From a bacterium (lineage in GTDB: Bacteria > Actinomycetota > Acidimicrobiia > Spongiisociales > JAENVV01): a stretch of 60,505 nt of DNA. The stretch covers positions 1-60,505 of the forward strand of contig JAHEDI010000021.1 of the NCBI GenBank assembly GCA_024641305.1, given 5' to 3'. The translations under genes and the position numbers were made by a program. A model generated the notes under the pieces. The model had not been told where the DNA came from, ran no database searches, and was given only the letters and a program-made list of their open reading frames with translations. Shown piece after piece: positions 34,140 to 43,445 of the stretch (position 1 is its first letter; each line of letters opens with the position of its first letter).

Positions 34140-34957
34140 TGAACGAAATCCTCGGATTTCACCCTCATTACGACGTTGCTCTGACGATGGGCGGCCTGGC
34201 GGTTGCCTACCGCTATCTCAGTACCCGCATCGCCCGCAAGGTCCTGCCGGCTGGAACGGTTGGCGCCACGAGACGCCAACAAGCTCAGTTCTATGGTGGG
34301 TTGCTGGTCATGTTTCTCGTTTCAAGCTGGCCGATCCATGATATTGGTGAGCAGTCGCTGTTCACCTTTCACATGGTCGAACACCTGGTTATTGCACTCG
34401 TAGGCGCTCCCCTCCTGCTCCTGGGCGTGCCGAGATGGATGGCTTCATTCCTGGTCGACCAACCAAACCAAGTCCGTCTTCTCAAAGCCGCCAGCCACCC
34501 GGTAGTCGCCTTTGCCTTCTTCAACTTCACACTGGCGGGCCTACACTGGCCACAAATCATCGAGTTGATGGTGACGATCCCGTGGGTGCACTTTGCCGTC
34601 CATGCCACCCTGTTCACGTCGGCGGTTCTCATGTGGATGCCGGTGCTTTCCCCGCACCCTCAGGTTCCACGACTCAAGCCCCCCGGCGCCATGATGTATC
34701 TGTTCGCACAATCTCTGGTTCCCACCATTCCGGCGGCCTTTCTGATTTTTGGCAATACCCCGATGTACCGGCATTACGCAGAGGCGCCCAAGCTGTGGGG
34801 CTGGAGCCCAATGATGGATCAGGCGATAGCCGGGGTCATCATGAAACTCGGCGGTGGATTCCTCTTGTGGGCGATCATCACCGTCATCTGGTTTCGCTGG
34901 TACCGACAAGAACGCCAGTGGGATGCCATCGAGCGGAACCTACGCGAACCCGTCTAG
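34139..34957 (+). CDS. ctaG: CtaG-type cytochrome c oxidase assembly protein
   Basis: This 272-residue protein has seven or eight helices. It belongs to the caa3_CtaG family: LVSSWPIHDIGEQSLFTFHM, VEHLVIALVGAPLLLLGVP, VHATLFTSAVLMWMPVLS. It is associated with copper loading of caa3 oxidases. It closes the operon ctaC-D-E-F-G. Convergent genes follow after 59 bases. Confidence 0.9.
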   Translation: MNEILGFHPHYDVALTMGGLAVAYRYLSTRIARKVLPAGTVGATRRQQAQFYGGLLVMFLVSSWPIHDIGEQSLFTFHMVEHLVIALVGAPLLLLGVPRWMASFLVDQPNQVRLLKAASHPVVAFAFFNFTLAGLHWPQIIELMVTIPWVHFAVHATLFTSAVLMWMPVLSPHPQVPRLKPPGAMMYLFAQSLVPTIPAAFLIFGNTPMYRHYAEAPKLWGWSPMMDQAIAGVIMKLGGGFLLWAIITVIWFRWYRQERQWDAIERNLREPV

Positions 34958-35016
34958 GAAACTGCCACGTAGGCTAAGAGCCGATCAAACTCTGGATCCG
35001 GACGGCCGAAACCGCT

Positions 35017-36201
35017 TTACACCCACACCTGAACAACGGCGTTGTCTCCAGCTGGTTGGTTCTCTGAGTGCTCGCTATCCCCACCCGAGACGGCGTTCGT
35101 GACCAGGGCGACGAAGAGCAGCACAACACCAATCCCGACCGCCGCCACCGCGAACTCTCCGGCGCTGATGGTGCCATTGGGTCTCGAAGCCGCCAGGCCT
35201 GCGAACGTGAGGACACCTCCGGCGGCCACAATGGCGATGAGTGGCGCAGACGCATGGAACGTAAGAAGTAACCATGCGAACGGAAGAACAAACGAGGCGA
35301 TCGCCAGAATCACCAATACCGGCATGAGGTACGAGGTGGCCAGCCGGTGTTTGATGACATCTGATTCGGCTTCCTCATCTTCGGTCAGTCCGGCCGGCGA
35401 GGCCATCATTTGTACCGCGGCCGCCACGGCGACACCGACCAGAATCATGATCACCACCAGGAGCAATGAAGAGGCCACCGGCGACATCGCAACCATTACC
35501 GGATCTTCCGGGAGAACCGGCTCGATCGTCGATCCGGCCCCAATCAGCACGCCAGAACCCACCAGCCCGGCGACCGCTCCAACGGCAGCTCCGACCACCG
35601 TCAGGCTTCCACGCCGCGACCGAATGGAGAAATCTCTGTCAAACCAGGCCGGAATAGCCGAAGCGGCTCCGGCGAGCATCCCTCCAAACAGCGTGGTCAA
35701 AATCGTGACGTAGAGAACGACGTCGGCGGGGGCGGCCAGACTGCTGGCCCTGAGCGCTTCTCCATCGAAAGCCGGAGCGATTCTCGTCAGGGCAAAGCGG
35801 GTACTGACGACGGCCGCAAAGATTCCGAACATGAGACCTGCCATGGCTCCGAGCTTGGCCCCGAACGCCAGACGGTCACGAATCGGCGGGGCAACGATCG
35901 GCTCTGCGGGTTCCTCAAGAACTGCTACTGCCATCGCGGCGGCAATTTGAGCAGCTGCGCGTTCCGGGGCGTCGGCGACCGGGACGACAGCCGGAGCTTC
36001 CGCCACCACTTCTGCGGGTGCACTTGTCGTAGCGGCCGGCGCAGCAGGAGTCGCCGGACTCACCGACCCGCCCCCGGACCAGGCAGACAACACGTCGTCC
36101 ACGCTACTGCCTGAGGCTTCGGCACGAGCCCGCGCCGAACGCATCACCAACTCTTCGGGCACCTTCATCGACTGGGCGATGGATTGAGAAACGTCGCTCA
36201 T
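35017..36201 (-). CDS. Multi-pass membrane protein of unknown function
   Basis: I use the ATG at 36201 (394 residues). The first ~45 residues form a helical stretch (MKVPEELVMRSARARAEASG), followed by an Ala/Pro-rich linker to about residue 110. Eight or nine membrane helices in two groups follow, separated by short acidic loops (LTEDEEAESDV). No family is recognised. Its position against ctaG, downstream of two small genes, suggests a link to the respiratory cluster, but there is no direct evidence. Confidence 0.6.
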   Translation of the reverse strand: MSDVSQSIAQSMKVPEELVMRSARARAEASGSSVDDVLSAWSGGGSVSPATPAAPAATTSAPAEVVAEAPAVVPVADAPERAAAQIAAAMAVAVLEEPAEPIVAPPIRDRLAFGAKLGAMAGLMFGIFAAVVSTRFALTRIAPAFDGEALRASSLAAPADVVLYVTILTTLFGGMLAGAASAIPAWFDRDFSIRSRRGSLTVVGAAVGAVAGLVGSGVLIGAGSTIEPVLPEDPVMVAMSPVASSLLLVVIMILVGVAVAAAVQMMASPAGLTEDEEAESDVIKHRLATSYLMPVLVILAIASFVLPFAWLLLTFHASAPLIAIVAAGGVLTFAGLAASRPNGTISAGEFAVAAVGIGVVLLFVALVTNAVSGGDSEHSENQPAGDNAVVQVWV

Positions 36202-36248
36202 AGCCGCCATAGTAGATGGCAAAACGGCCGAGGGCGAAGCAAGCGCCC

Positions 36249-36437
36249 CTAGTTGGAAAAACCGTCCTGATCTTGTTGCTGGGCGAGGCCGGTCTCATCT
36301 TTGGCGGCCTCGGCTTCTGCTGCTTCGGCGCGGGTGCGCACCGATCGTTCGCTCCGGCGTAACAGCAACAGTCCGAGGACGATTACCCCAACCATGACGG
36401 CGATATCGTCCACGCCAGTTCCATGTCCAAGATACAT
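36249..36437 (-). CDS. Small single-helix membrane protein
   Basis: The 62-residue frame has one helix (DIAVMVGVIVLGLLLL) followed by an Arg/Glu-rich tail (RTRAEAAEAEAAKDETG) and a Gln/Asp end. It lies between the 450-residue membrane protein and the 394-residue protein on the same strand. The clear TM-plus-charged-tail layout supports a real gene. Function unknown. Confidence 0.55.
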   Translation of the reverse strand: MYLGHGTGVDDIAVMVGVIVLGLLLLRRSERSVRTRAEAAEAEAAKDETGLAQQQDQDGFSN

Positions 36438-36513
36438 CGGGTCACCGCCACCAGTCGTCGGATCTGCATGCTAGGCCGTTGGGAGGTTCAATCTAAGTGG
36501 ACTAGTCGACGGC

Positions 36514-37866
36514 CTAGCCCTCGGCGAGAATGAATAAGCCGAGAAGGGTGAGCAGCACCATCAGACCAAGCATGGCCCACTGGGAACGAACGGCTTTGGT
36601 GCCACCAAACTCAGCGAGCGCTCGATCGTGGGCGAGTACGACTCCTGCCACGTGCCCGGCCACGATTGCTCCGAGTTGCACCCACCAGATTCCATCGGTC
36701 GGGAACCAGTAGACAATCTTCCATTGAGCAGTTCCGAACATATTCCAACCCAGGTCGAACGGGTCACTCACCGTTGACAGAATTTTCTGGCCTTCAAAGA
36801 GGACGAGGGTGAAGTAGTGGGCAAATGCATAGGCGAGACCGATCGGGACCAATGTGTGAGCGAATGAGTCGGCTACCTCCCGAGCGGAGCGGCCCGCCCC
36901 CCCAAGCTTGACCGCCCCCCACGAAGCCCCGTAGTACGCCAAGCCAAGCACAACCACGATGCCAACCATCGCCAGCGTTTTGAACCACACGTGTGACTCG
37001 ACCTCACCGAACCAGCCAAGCCAACGTTGGGTACCCGACAAGCCGTCAAATGTGACCGTTCCGATCATGACCAACACAAACGGGGTCAGGCCCGCCCAGC
37101 GCGGAAGAACCGGCAACGCCCTGAACCATCCTCGCCACACCCATCCGGTGCCGTCGGACGCCCGGCCGATTGGAGCGATGGCCGAAATCAATCGGTTGTA
37201 CGTGCTGAACCCATCAGCCGTCTGCATTGCGTTGTCACCGCCGAATCGAACCGTCCAGACCACCAGCCAACCCGTGTAGGCAACGGCGTAGAGCGACAGC
37301 GTCCGCGGTTCGGCGCCGGTCACCGATGCCAGCTCAAACCAGGTGAACGCGAAGAAAGCTGCCACGGCCGGCCAGATACCGACTTTGGGAGGAACCGGGC
37401 GTGCAGGGAATCCGAGAAACCGGGTAAAGATTCGCCAGGGATTGGTCTGAGAATAAATGTTCCCCAGAACCGCTCCACCAAAAGGAATAATCAAGAAGAG
37501 AAGAATGTAGACAAGGTAGGGCGACAGCGAGAATGAGGCCCGCGGTTGGCCGATGAAGCCACCCGCAATGACAATGCCGAGAAAGACAAAGCCAACAACC
37601 TGGCCGGCGGCTACCAGCCATTTGAACCAGGTCGCGTTGATCCTGCGCTGTCGGGGACCATCTTGGAGTCGGGCGGTCGGCCACAGGGAACCGAGCAACA
37701 CGAACGACAAAACAATGACCGCCACGGCCACCGTACTCGAGGTTGAAAGGGGAATCGGCAAGTCCTGGCGCCCACCCACTCCGTGAGCCAACGCCACGGC
37801 CGGATTGCCAACCACTCCATAGACCAGGACTGCCAACCCGGCCCCTAAGCGGCTCAACTGTTTCAT
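36514..37866 (-). CDS. 'Fenitrothion hydrolase'-type integral membrane protein
   Basis: This 450-residue protein has a signal-like helix (VVGNPAVALAHGVGGRQDLP) and about eleven to twelve further helices. It resembles actinobacterial proteins annotated as fenitrothion hydrolase; the biochemical role of that annotation is uncertain. It contains several histidines in the helices (AFAHYFTLVLFEGQKIL, AGHVAGVVLAHDR) that could bind metal or heme. The upstream gene is a cupredoxin-like lipoprotein overlapping it by ATGA, suggesting the two act together at the membrane. Confidence 0.65.
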   Translation of the reverse strand: MKQLSRLGAGLAVLVYGVVGNPAVALAHGVGGRQDLPIPLSTSSTVAVAVIVLSFVLLGSLWPTARLQDGPRQRRINATWFKWLVAAGQVVGFVFLGIVIAGGFIGQPRASFSLSPYLVYILLFLIIPFGGAVLGNIYSQTNPWRIFTRFLGFPARPVPPKVGIWPAVAAFFAFTWFELASVTGAEPRTLSLYAVAYTGWLVVWTVRFGGDNAMQTADGFSTYNRLISAIAPIGRASDGTGWVWRGWFRALPVLPRWAGLTPFVLVMIGTVTFDGLSGTQRWLGWFGEVESHVWFKTLAMVGIVVVLGLAYYGASWGAVKLGGAGRSAREVADSFAHTLVPIGLAYAFAHYFTLVLFEGQKILSTVSDPFDLGWNMFGTAQWKIVYWFPTDGIWWVQLGAIVAGHVAGVVLAHDRALAEFGGTKAVRSQWAMLGLMVLLTLLGLFILAEG

Positions 37867-38336
37867 TGGTTAACGACGAGTTCGAGAACCTGCAACCGAA
37901 GGCCCTCGAGTTCGACCTCGAAAATCCCCGGAATCTCAGCCACAAAAGCCAGTTCGGCGTCCTGACCGGCTGCGACATCGACCGTGAGATCGTATCCATG
38001 CAGATGCAGTTCGTCCGCGGTGTCCGACCGGATGACAATTCTCACGTTATCACCGAGTTTCACCTCGGCCCGGCGCTCGGATGTGAGCTGCCCTCCTGCC
38101 ACGGTCACGAGGATCTCGACAGAATCGTCGGCCACGGTCGTGGGCGTCACCGAGGTTGTGGTCGGCGAAGTCAACGTCGTCGATGACGGGTTGGAAATGG
38201 TCGTCTCCGCGCCTGAGGTCGAGGGGGTACTCGCACGGGTCGATGGTGGCGACGTCGTGATCGTGGAACCAGAGCCACCGGTAGAACACCCACCTACGGC
38301 CAACGACATCGCAACAAGCCCAATCAACAAACGCAT
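37863..38336 (-). CDS. Cupredoxin-like lipoprotein
   Basis: This 157-residue protein has a lipobox (LAVGGC) and a Ser/Thr-rich linker of about 50 residues. A beta-sandwich domain follows with LGDNVRIVIRSDTADELHLHG and a C-terminal IFEVELEGLRLQVLELVV. The 'DELHLHGYDL' segment matches the EfeO-type cupredoxin-1 pattern. A full set of copper ligands (His, Cys, Met) is not visible, so copper binding is uncertain. It overlaps the membrane protein downstream. Confidence 0.65.
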   Translation of the reverse strand: MRLLIGLVAMSLAVGGCSTGGSGSTITTSPPSTRASTPSTSGAETTISNPSSTTLTSPTTTSVTPTTVADDSVEILVTVAGGQLTSERRAEVKLGDNVRIVIRSDTADELHLHGYDLTVDVAAGQDAELAFVAEIPGIFEVELEGLRLQVLELVVNQ

Positions 38337-38345
38337 CCAACGATG

Positions 38346-39779
38346 CTAGAACAACTCAGCAACCGGTCGATCGCATCGGTCTTCGATCCCCGTTCCCACC
38401 ATGATCCTGACGACGGTTTCGGCCGACTGGCCAGACGTATAGGTCGTATGGGCATCGATGACGCCGACGTCCTGCACCTCAAAGACGGTGGCCAACCAGT
38501 CACAATCGCCAGGATCATATCCGTGTCCAAGGCCCGACCAGTCATCCCTCCAACCATCGGTAAGGTCTCCGACTGCAACCACCGGGTCGTGCGGCGCCTC
38601 CCCTACGAAAACACCAGCCGGGCCGGGCAGGTTGAGCGCCCCGACGTCGGCCGCTACCAGATTGGGACTACCGATGATGATGAGTCGGTCGGCATGCAAG
38701 TGATCGTAGGTGGCCGCCCATCCTGCCACGACGGATCCATAGGAATGCGCCACGACCGAAAGCGGAATATCGGGACGCTGGGCGGCCAGCCCATCGACAA
38801 AATCGACCAGACCCGGCGCGCCGGCCAGCGCCTTGTCGGTCGTGGCCGCTTCCAGGTTGAACCCAATCCCGGCTGGAGCGTCGTAGCCAAGCCAGGCGAC
38901 GACGGCAATCTCTTCATTCATCGCTTCTGCGGTGGCAACCAGAGAGCGCGCTTGCGACGCCACCATTTCAAAGGAATCGAGTTCACTGCTTATCCCTGGC
39001 ACGAACACCCCGACCGCTTTGGCAGAAGCAAGGTCACCGACGACTTCAATGAGCTGCCCATCGCCGGCCGGATCAAACCAGAGGAATACACGGTCCGAGG
39101 AAATCCAGTCATCGAGGAGGGCTAACCGCCTCTGCATCGCCCCGCGTTCATGACGGTCACCCGGCTCATCCAGCCGAGCCGGACGAGAAGCCAGTGCTGA
39201 GCGCAAACGCTCAGCTTCGCTCGCCATGAGGCGTCTCGTGGCAAGTTCCCGCCAAACCAGTGGCATCCCGTCCGTCGCCGCCACGACCGCCGGGGTTCTC
39301 CACGCCAGGCGCCGCCCCACCTCGATGGGGAGACCGGCCATCAACGCTGCGACCTGGGAAGGCCTCAACCCATCCAGCGCGGCTACGAGGGTCGTCTCGC
39401 TCACAACCGCCCTCTGCAACATGGCGTCGAGTTGCGGATCATTGTCCGACCCGGCGAACGTTTGAATGTCCCACCAGAGCGTTGATAGCGTCCAGCGTTG
39501 CCGCAACGCTTCATCCCATAGGCCACTCCCAACATCGGCCAGAAAGAGCGCTCTGCGCGAGAGATCCCCGGACCGTGACTCAACCTCGATGACTACCGCG
39601 GCGAGTTCCGCAGCCGCCCGCGATTGTCTCCCGGCCATTGCCAACACCGCTTCCGTCGCTTGGCGGGCCACGTCGAGCTCGGCTGAAACGGCATTGAGCC
39701 ATCCAGCCAGGGCAAACAACTCATCGTGGTCGAAGGTGTACACAAAACCCGCTTTCGCCAGTCGTTCTGTGTAACGCAA
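38346..39779 (-). CDS. DUF1023-type alpha/beta-hydrolase
   Basis: This 477-residue protein starts with a helical region, WLNAVSAELDVARQATEAVL, resembling a WXG100-type coil. A C-terminal hydrolase domain follows. The nucleophile is in VVAHSYGSVVAG, and PAGIGFNLEAATTDKALAG and IGSPN are typical of the DUF1023 actinobacterial hydrolases. The acid and histidine are likely near HDPVV and AHTTYTSG. Substrate unknown; family members are often in type VII secretion-like contexts, but no secretion gene is near. Confidence 0.7.
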   Translation of the reverse strand: MRYTERLAKAGFVYTFDHDELFALAGWLNAVSAELDVARQATEAVLAMAGRQSRAAAELAAVVIEVESRSGDLSRRALFLADVGSGLWDEALRQRWTLSTLWWDIQTFAGSDNDPQLDAMLQRAVVSETTLVAALDGLRPSQVAALMAGLPIEVGRRLAWRTPAVVAATDGMPLVWRELATRRLMASEAERLRSALASRPARLDEPGDRHERGAMQRRLALLDDWISSDRVFLWFDPAGDGQLIEVVGDLASAKAVGVFVPGISSELDSFEMVASQARSLVATAEAMNEEIAVVAWLGYDAPAGIGFNLEAATTDKALAGAPGLVDFVDGLAAQRPDIPLSVVAHSYGSVVAGWAATYDHLHADRLIIIGSPNLVAADVGALNLPGPAGVFVGEAPHDPVVAVGDLTDGWRDDWSGLGHGYDPGDCDWLATVFEVQDVGVIDAHTTYTSGQSAETVVRIMVGTGIEDRCDRPVAELF

Positions 39780-39852
39780 CTTAAACCATCAATCGTTTGA
39801 CCGGAAGGGTGGTCGCGGGAAGTTATGCGCCGCCTGATAGGTTTGTATATCC

Positions 39853-40362
39853 ATGACTCAGCTTGATGACTTCCGCTCAGCCAAAAACGAGTTCTTTGCG
39901 AGCCCGAACTCACCGATCGAAGACGTTGAGGGGTTTGCTGGCCTCGCCTATTACCCGGAGTCTGACCGACTCCGCTTCGTACTCGACCTGGAACCGTCTG
40001 ACGGTGGTGAGGTGACGATCGGCACAAGCGACGGGCAAACCAGAACCTATCAAAGAGCCGGAGTGGTGAGGTTCCCGGTGGATGGATCACAAGCCCAGCT
40101 CACCCTCTTGAACCACATTGGCGACGACGGATACTTTCTCCCGTTCCGGGACGCCACCTCAGGCACAACCACCTACGGCGCTGGACGGTATCTCGACATC
40201 GAGCCAGCCGAAAACGGCCAGGTGTCGGTGGACTTCAACCTCGCCTACAACCCGTATTGCGCGTACTCGGACGCCTATTCCTGTCCACTCCCACCGACCG
40301 AAAACTGGCTGACCATGCCAATCGAGGCGGGTGAACGCTCCTACGGGTCAGTTGCCGGTTAG
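39853..40362 (+). CDS. DUF1684 family protein
   Basis: This 169-residue protein starts at ATG 39853. It carries the DUF1684 end motif NLAYNPYCAYSDAYSCPLPP followed by ENWLTMPIEAGE. The N-terminal FRSAKNEFFASPNSPI and the repeated VRF segments are also typical. The function of the family is unknown. Its 3' end overlaps the convergent hydrolase gene by 15 bases. Confidence 0.85.
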   Translation: MTQLDDFRSAKNEFFASPNSPIEDVEGFAGLAYYPESDRLRFVLDLEPSDGGEVTIGTSDGQTRTYQRAGVVRFPVDGSQAQLTLLNHIGDDGYFLPFRDATSGTTTYGAGRYLDIEPAENGQVSVDFNLAYNPYCAYSDAYSCPLPPTENWLTMPIEAGERSYGSVAG

Positions 40363-41262
40363 CCATGCCGAGATGGATGCGACCATCTCGGCATGGTGGG
40401 TGAGAGGTGCCTCATGTCGGGCTCCAACCAATTCGACGACGACCGCCCCGGCCAGTCGCTTACCAAGGTCATACTGTGCGGCGGCCGGAACCAGCTGGTC
40501 TGCAGTGTTGATAATCACCAATGCCGGGAGGGTGATCGACGACACCCAACTACGTGAATCGAATCCCGAAGCGGCGAAACCGGCAGCCCAATACGACTCC
40601 GGGTCCCGGCCAATGGATTGCAGCCAGAAGTGTTGCGCCTCGTTCGCCGAGATAGCGCCGACCCGCTCAAGGTACTTGGTGCGAACAAACGACACCTCCG
40701 ACCGGGTGAAGCGTTCGACGCCCCGGGCAAGGTAGAAGGCAATCGAGGCAAGGATGGCTCCCGCCGTCCCTCCGATCGAGACGTGGGCGGCCGTTCCCCC
40801 CAACCCGATCTTGCCGACCAGATCAGGTCGGCGGTGAGCAAGTTCCTGAACGATCATGCCGCCCATCGAGTACCCGAACACCGCACAGTCCGCTAGATCA
40901 AGGGCGTCGAGGACGCCCGCCAGATCGTCGGCCGCATCAGCAATTTCGTAGCGACTCCGGACGGCGTCCGACTTGCCGGCGTCGCGGTTATCGACCGCGA
41001 TGACCCGGAACTGCTCGGCCAGAGCCGGCATGATCCTGGCATAAATGACGTTTGAGGGATCCCCCCACCCATGCACGAGCACGATCGGTAACCCGTCGAC
41101 CGGCCCGGCCTCCCGGATGAACACCTCTCGCCCGTTGACAAAGACCGTCCGACCAGGAATCTCCATCGGATGAGTCTGATTTGGCGCAAATGACGGTCGG
41201 ATCTCCGGCCCGAACAAGCGCCACAGAATCAAGGCGAGGAACAACCGCTTGAACAGCTTCAC
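40348..41262 (-). CDS. Alpha/beta-hydrolase
   Basis: This 304-residue protein has an N-terminal hydrophobic segment ([12 protein letters not shown]) that may be a membrane anchor. The oxyanion loop is [10 protein letters not shown], followed by DNRDAGKSD. The nucleophile is in FGYSMGGM, the acid in NTADQLVP, and the histidine in [10 protein letters not shown]. It overlaps the ferredoxin stop as ATGA, so it is the last gene of the selD operon. Substrate unknown. Confidence 0.82.
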   Translation of the reverse strand: MKLFKRLFLALILWRLFGPEIRPSFAPNQTHPMEIPGRTVFVNGREVFIREAGPVDGLPIVLVHGWGDPSNVIYARIMPALAEQFRVIAVDNRDAGKSDAVRSRYEIADAADDLAGVLDALDLADCAVFGYSMGGMIVQELAHRRPDLVGKIGLGGTAAHVSIGGTAGAILASIAFYLARGVERFTRSEVSFVRTKYLERVGAISANEAQHFWLQSIGRDPESYWAAGFAASGFDSRSWVSSITLPALVIINTADQLVPAAAQYDLGKRLAGAVVVELVGARHEAPLTHHAEMVASISAWLTGN

Positions 41263-41678
41263 GTCAGATCGTCTCTGGCGAAGATGAATTCATCCACCGG
41301 GCTACCACCGATCAAATGCTCGTCGATGATCCGATCCAGGACCTCGACGGTCACCGAGTGGTACCACACGCCTTCCGGGTAGACGACGGCGATCGGTCCC
41401 ATTTCACAGATTCTGAGACAATCAACCTTGTTGCGCAGGATGGACCCGTCGCCCGGAGTGGGCGGGGTGGGCGGCATCGAAAGCTGGGCTTGCCAAACCG
41501 GTGGGGCGCTCGTTGCACCGGTTTGCTTGAGGCGCGTCTTGAGGTGTCGCCAGACTTCGTTCGTCTGCTCGACCGGGGCACACTTGGCAGTCGACTGATC
41601 GGCGCACAGGAAGATATGCCGCTGAATGTGGCCGATCGACAGCGCTTGAGCAATCGACTCAATACGGTACGTTGACAT
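41259..41678 (-). CDS. Thioredoxin-like [2Fe-2S] ferredoxin
   Basis: This 139-residue protein has four cysteines (25, 33, 87, 91) in the spacing of the thioredoxin-like [2Fe-2S] ferredoxin family: [13 protein letters not shown] and [21 protein letters not shown]. Related ferredoxins transfer electrons in redox chains. It lies 18 bases after selD and overlaps the hydrolase that follows. A role in supplying reducing power to selenium metabolism is a guess from context only. Confidence 0.82.
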   Translation of the reverse strand: MSTYRIESIAQALSIGHIQRHIFLCADQSTAKCAPVEQTNEVWRHLKTRLKQTGATSAPPVWQAQLSMPPTPPTPGDGSILRNKVDCLRICEMGPIAVVYPEGVWYHSVTVEVLDRIIDEHLIGGSPVDEFIFARDDLT

Positions 41679-41696
41679 GGCGCGAGTCTAGGAGCG

Positions 41697-42740
41697 TCAC
41701 CGAACGAGCCGGATGGTGCCTTCTGCCCCGCTCTGAATCTCACCGATAACGGCACTCTCAAAGCACTCGTACTCTTCAAGCCGATCCAGTAGGTCCTGGG
41801 CATCGGCCGGCGGGACGCAGATCAACAAACCCCCGCTGGTCTGAGCGTCCGCGAAAAGCTGAAGCCAGGCGGGTTCGACGTCCGACGTCACGTGCGGGGA
41901 CACCTCTTCAAGGTTCCGCTGACTGCCGCCGGGGAAGAAGCCGGCCTCGAGTAGCGCCTCTACACCATCCATCAACGGAACCTGATCGACCTCGATGAGC
42001 GCACTTACGCCGGCCGAGGTGAGCAACTCGCGCAGGTGGCCGAGAAGTCCGTATCCGGTCACGTCCGTACAGGCATGGGCATTGACTCCCGCCATGGCCA
42101 GAGATGCCCCGGCGTTCAATTCAGCCATCGTTTCGATGCAATAGCGGGCGAGTTCCTCGTCCACCTTTCCGGCTTTAAGCGCAGTGGTGATAATGCCCGT
42201 TCCGAGCGGCTTGGTCAGAACCAGCTGGTCGGCCGGCCGGGCCCCGGCGTTGGTTTGGAGTCGGCCCGGCTCAACAATGCCAGTTACGGCAAATCCATAT
42301 TTCGGTTCGGGGTCATCAATAGAATGGCCACCAACCACCGTGCATCCGGCTTCCTCCATGACAGCAAGGCCGCCTTCGATGACTCGCTCAAGCACGTCAA
42401 AGCCAATGACCCCTCGGGGCCACCCGACCAGTTGGAGGGCCGTAAGGGGGTCACCACCCATCGCGTAGACGTCGGACAGAGCGTTGGCGGCGGCGATTCG
42501 CCCCCAGTCGAACGGGTCATCAACGATCGGTGTGAAGAAGTCGACGGTTTGAACGAGCGCGTCTCCGCCTGGCGCCATGAAGACGCCCGCGTCATCGGCA
42601 TATTCGATCCCGACGATCAGATCGGGGTGCTGCGTGGCAGGGGAATTGTGCAAGGGGCGCAGAACCTGCGCCAACTCAGCTGCGCTGAGTTTGCACGCTC
42701 AGCCGGCGCCATGTGAAAAGGCAGTAAGCCGCTCAGACAT
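41697..42740 (-). CDS. selD: Selenide, water dikinase with selenocysteine active site
   Basis: From ATG 42740, preceded by AAAGGGGA, the product is 347 residues if UGA at 42699-42701 is read as selenocysteine. The N-terminus reads SHGAGUACKL, against SHGAGCGCK in Cys-containing SelD; residue 14 is Sec and Cys16 is kept. The rest matches SelD: GIEYADDAGVF, LSDVYAMGGDPLTALQLVGWP, VGGHSIDDPEPKYGFAVTG, TDVTGYGLLGHLREL, and a C-terminal TSGGLLICVPP. It makes selenophosphate from selenide and ATP. A gene finder that stops at UGA would start at 42674 or later and lose the active site. A strong stem follows the UGA. Confidence 0.93.
42673..42691 (-). promoter_or_regulatory. bSECIS-like stem in selD
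   Basis: Seven bases after the UGA, AACTCAGC and GCTGAGTT form a perfect 8-bp stem around the loop GCA. Bacterial SECIS elements are short stem-loops directly downstream of the UGA, inside the coding region, with a G in the apical loop. Both features are met. SelB would bind it. Confidence 0.75.
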
Positions 42741-42761
42741 GAATCCCCTTTCCGGGACGGC

Positions 42762-43358
42762 TCAGATCCCGGTGCCGGTTTCTGAGCGTCTTGCGAAGTC
42801 ACGTTCGTAGCGGCTGATGGTTTCAGCTGCCCGATCAAGGATGTCATCGACTTCCCGCTCGGCATAGCCGCGCATGGAAATGGGAAACACTTTTCTCGCA
42901 ACTTCGGAGGCGTCAACAAGCGGCGACGGTCTGCCCGTCTCACATGCGTACAACGTTCCAGAGACCCGGTTCAGGAACCGGTCTACTTCCTTCAGGTTAT
43001 AGCCTCGGAAGACGACCGTGAGGGCCAGTCCGGTGATTTCGTCGGAAGTGAGTCGCTGGAACGGCTTGGCAGGCGCCAGTTCGTACCCGGCTTGCGCCCG
43101 CTCATAGGCGCTGACAATCCTGCCTGCCCGCTCAAGGAACTCGTCTACGGCCTCATAGTCGTAGCCTCCAGTGACCCACGGAAAGACCGCCAGTCGGATC
43201 TCGTCGCTCGTGACGGGAAGCGCCTCGCCGAGGTTCCTCTCGATCACGAGCAAGGATGCCGCGACCCGACGCCTCATATGATCGACCTCACGGCGCGCGT
43301 ACCCGCGACCGGTCCTCAAGAATCGTTGTCTTGCCGCCTCCGTTGCGGTCAGCGCCAC
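42762..43358 (-). CDS. DivIVA-motif protein with four repeats
   Basis: I start at GTG 43358, with GGAGG eight bases upstream. The 198-residue protein has four copies of a DivIVA-type motif: GYARREVDHMRRR, GYDYEAVDEFLER, GYNLKEVDRFLNR and GYAEREVDDILDR, at about residues 19, 65, 119 and 164. In DivIVA proteins such motifs begin short coiled or membrane-binding domains. Four in one small protein is unusual. It lies 21 bases before selD, on the same strand, as first gene of that operon. Function unknown. Confidence 0.8.
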   Translation of the reverse strand: MALTATEAARQRFLRTGRGYARREVDHMRRRVAASLLVIERNLGEALPVTSDEIRLAVFPWVTGGYDYEAVDEFLERAGRIVSAYERAQAGYELAPAKPFQRLTSDEITGLALTVVFRGYNLKEVDRFLNRVSGTLYACETGRPSPLVDASEVARKVFPISMRGYAEREVDDILDRAAETISRYERDFARRSETGTGI

Positions 43359-43445
43359 CGCAAACACCTCCGTTGAGCCCGATCATAGAACTACACACAT
43401 GAGATTTGTGGCATTCCGGGACATTTAGGGTAGTAACCTCGTTAA

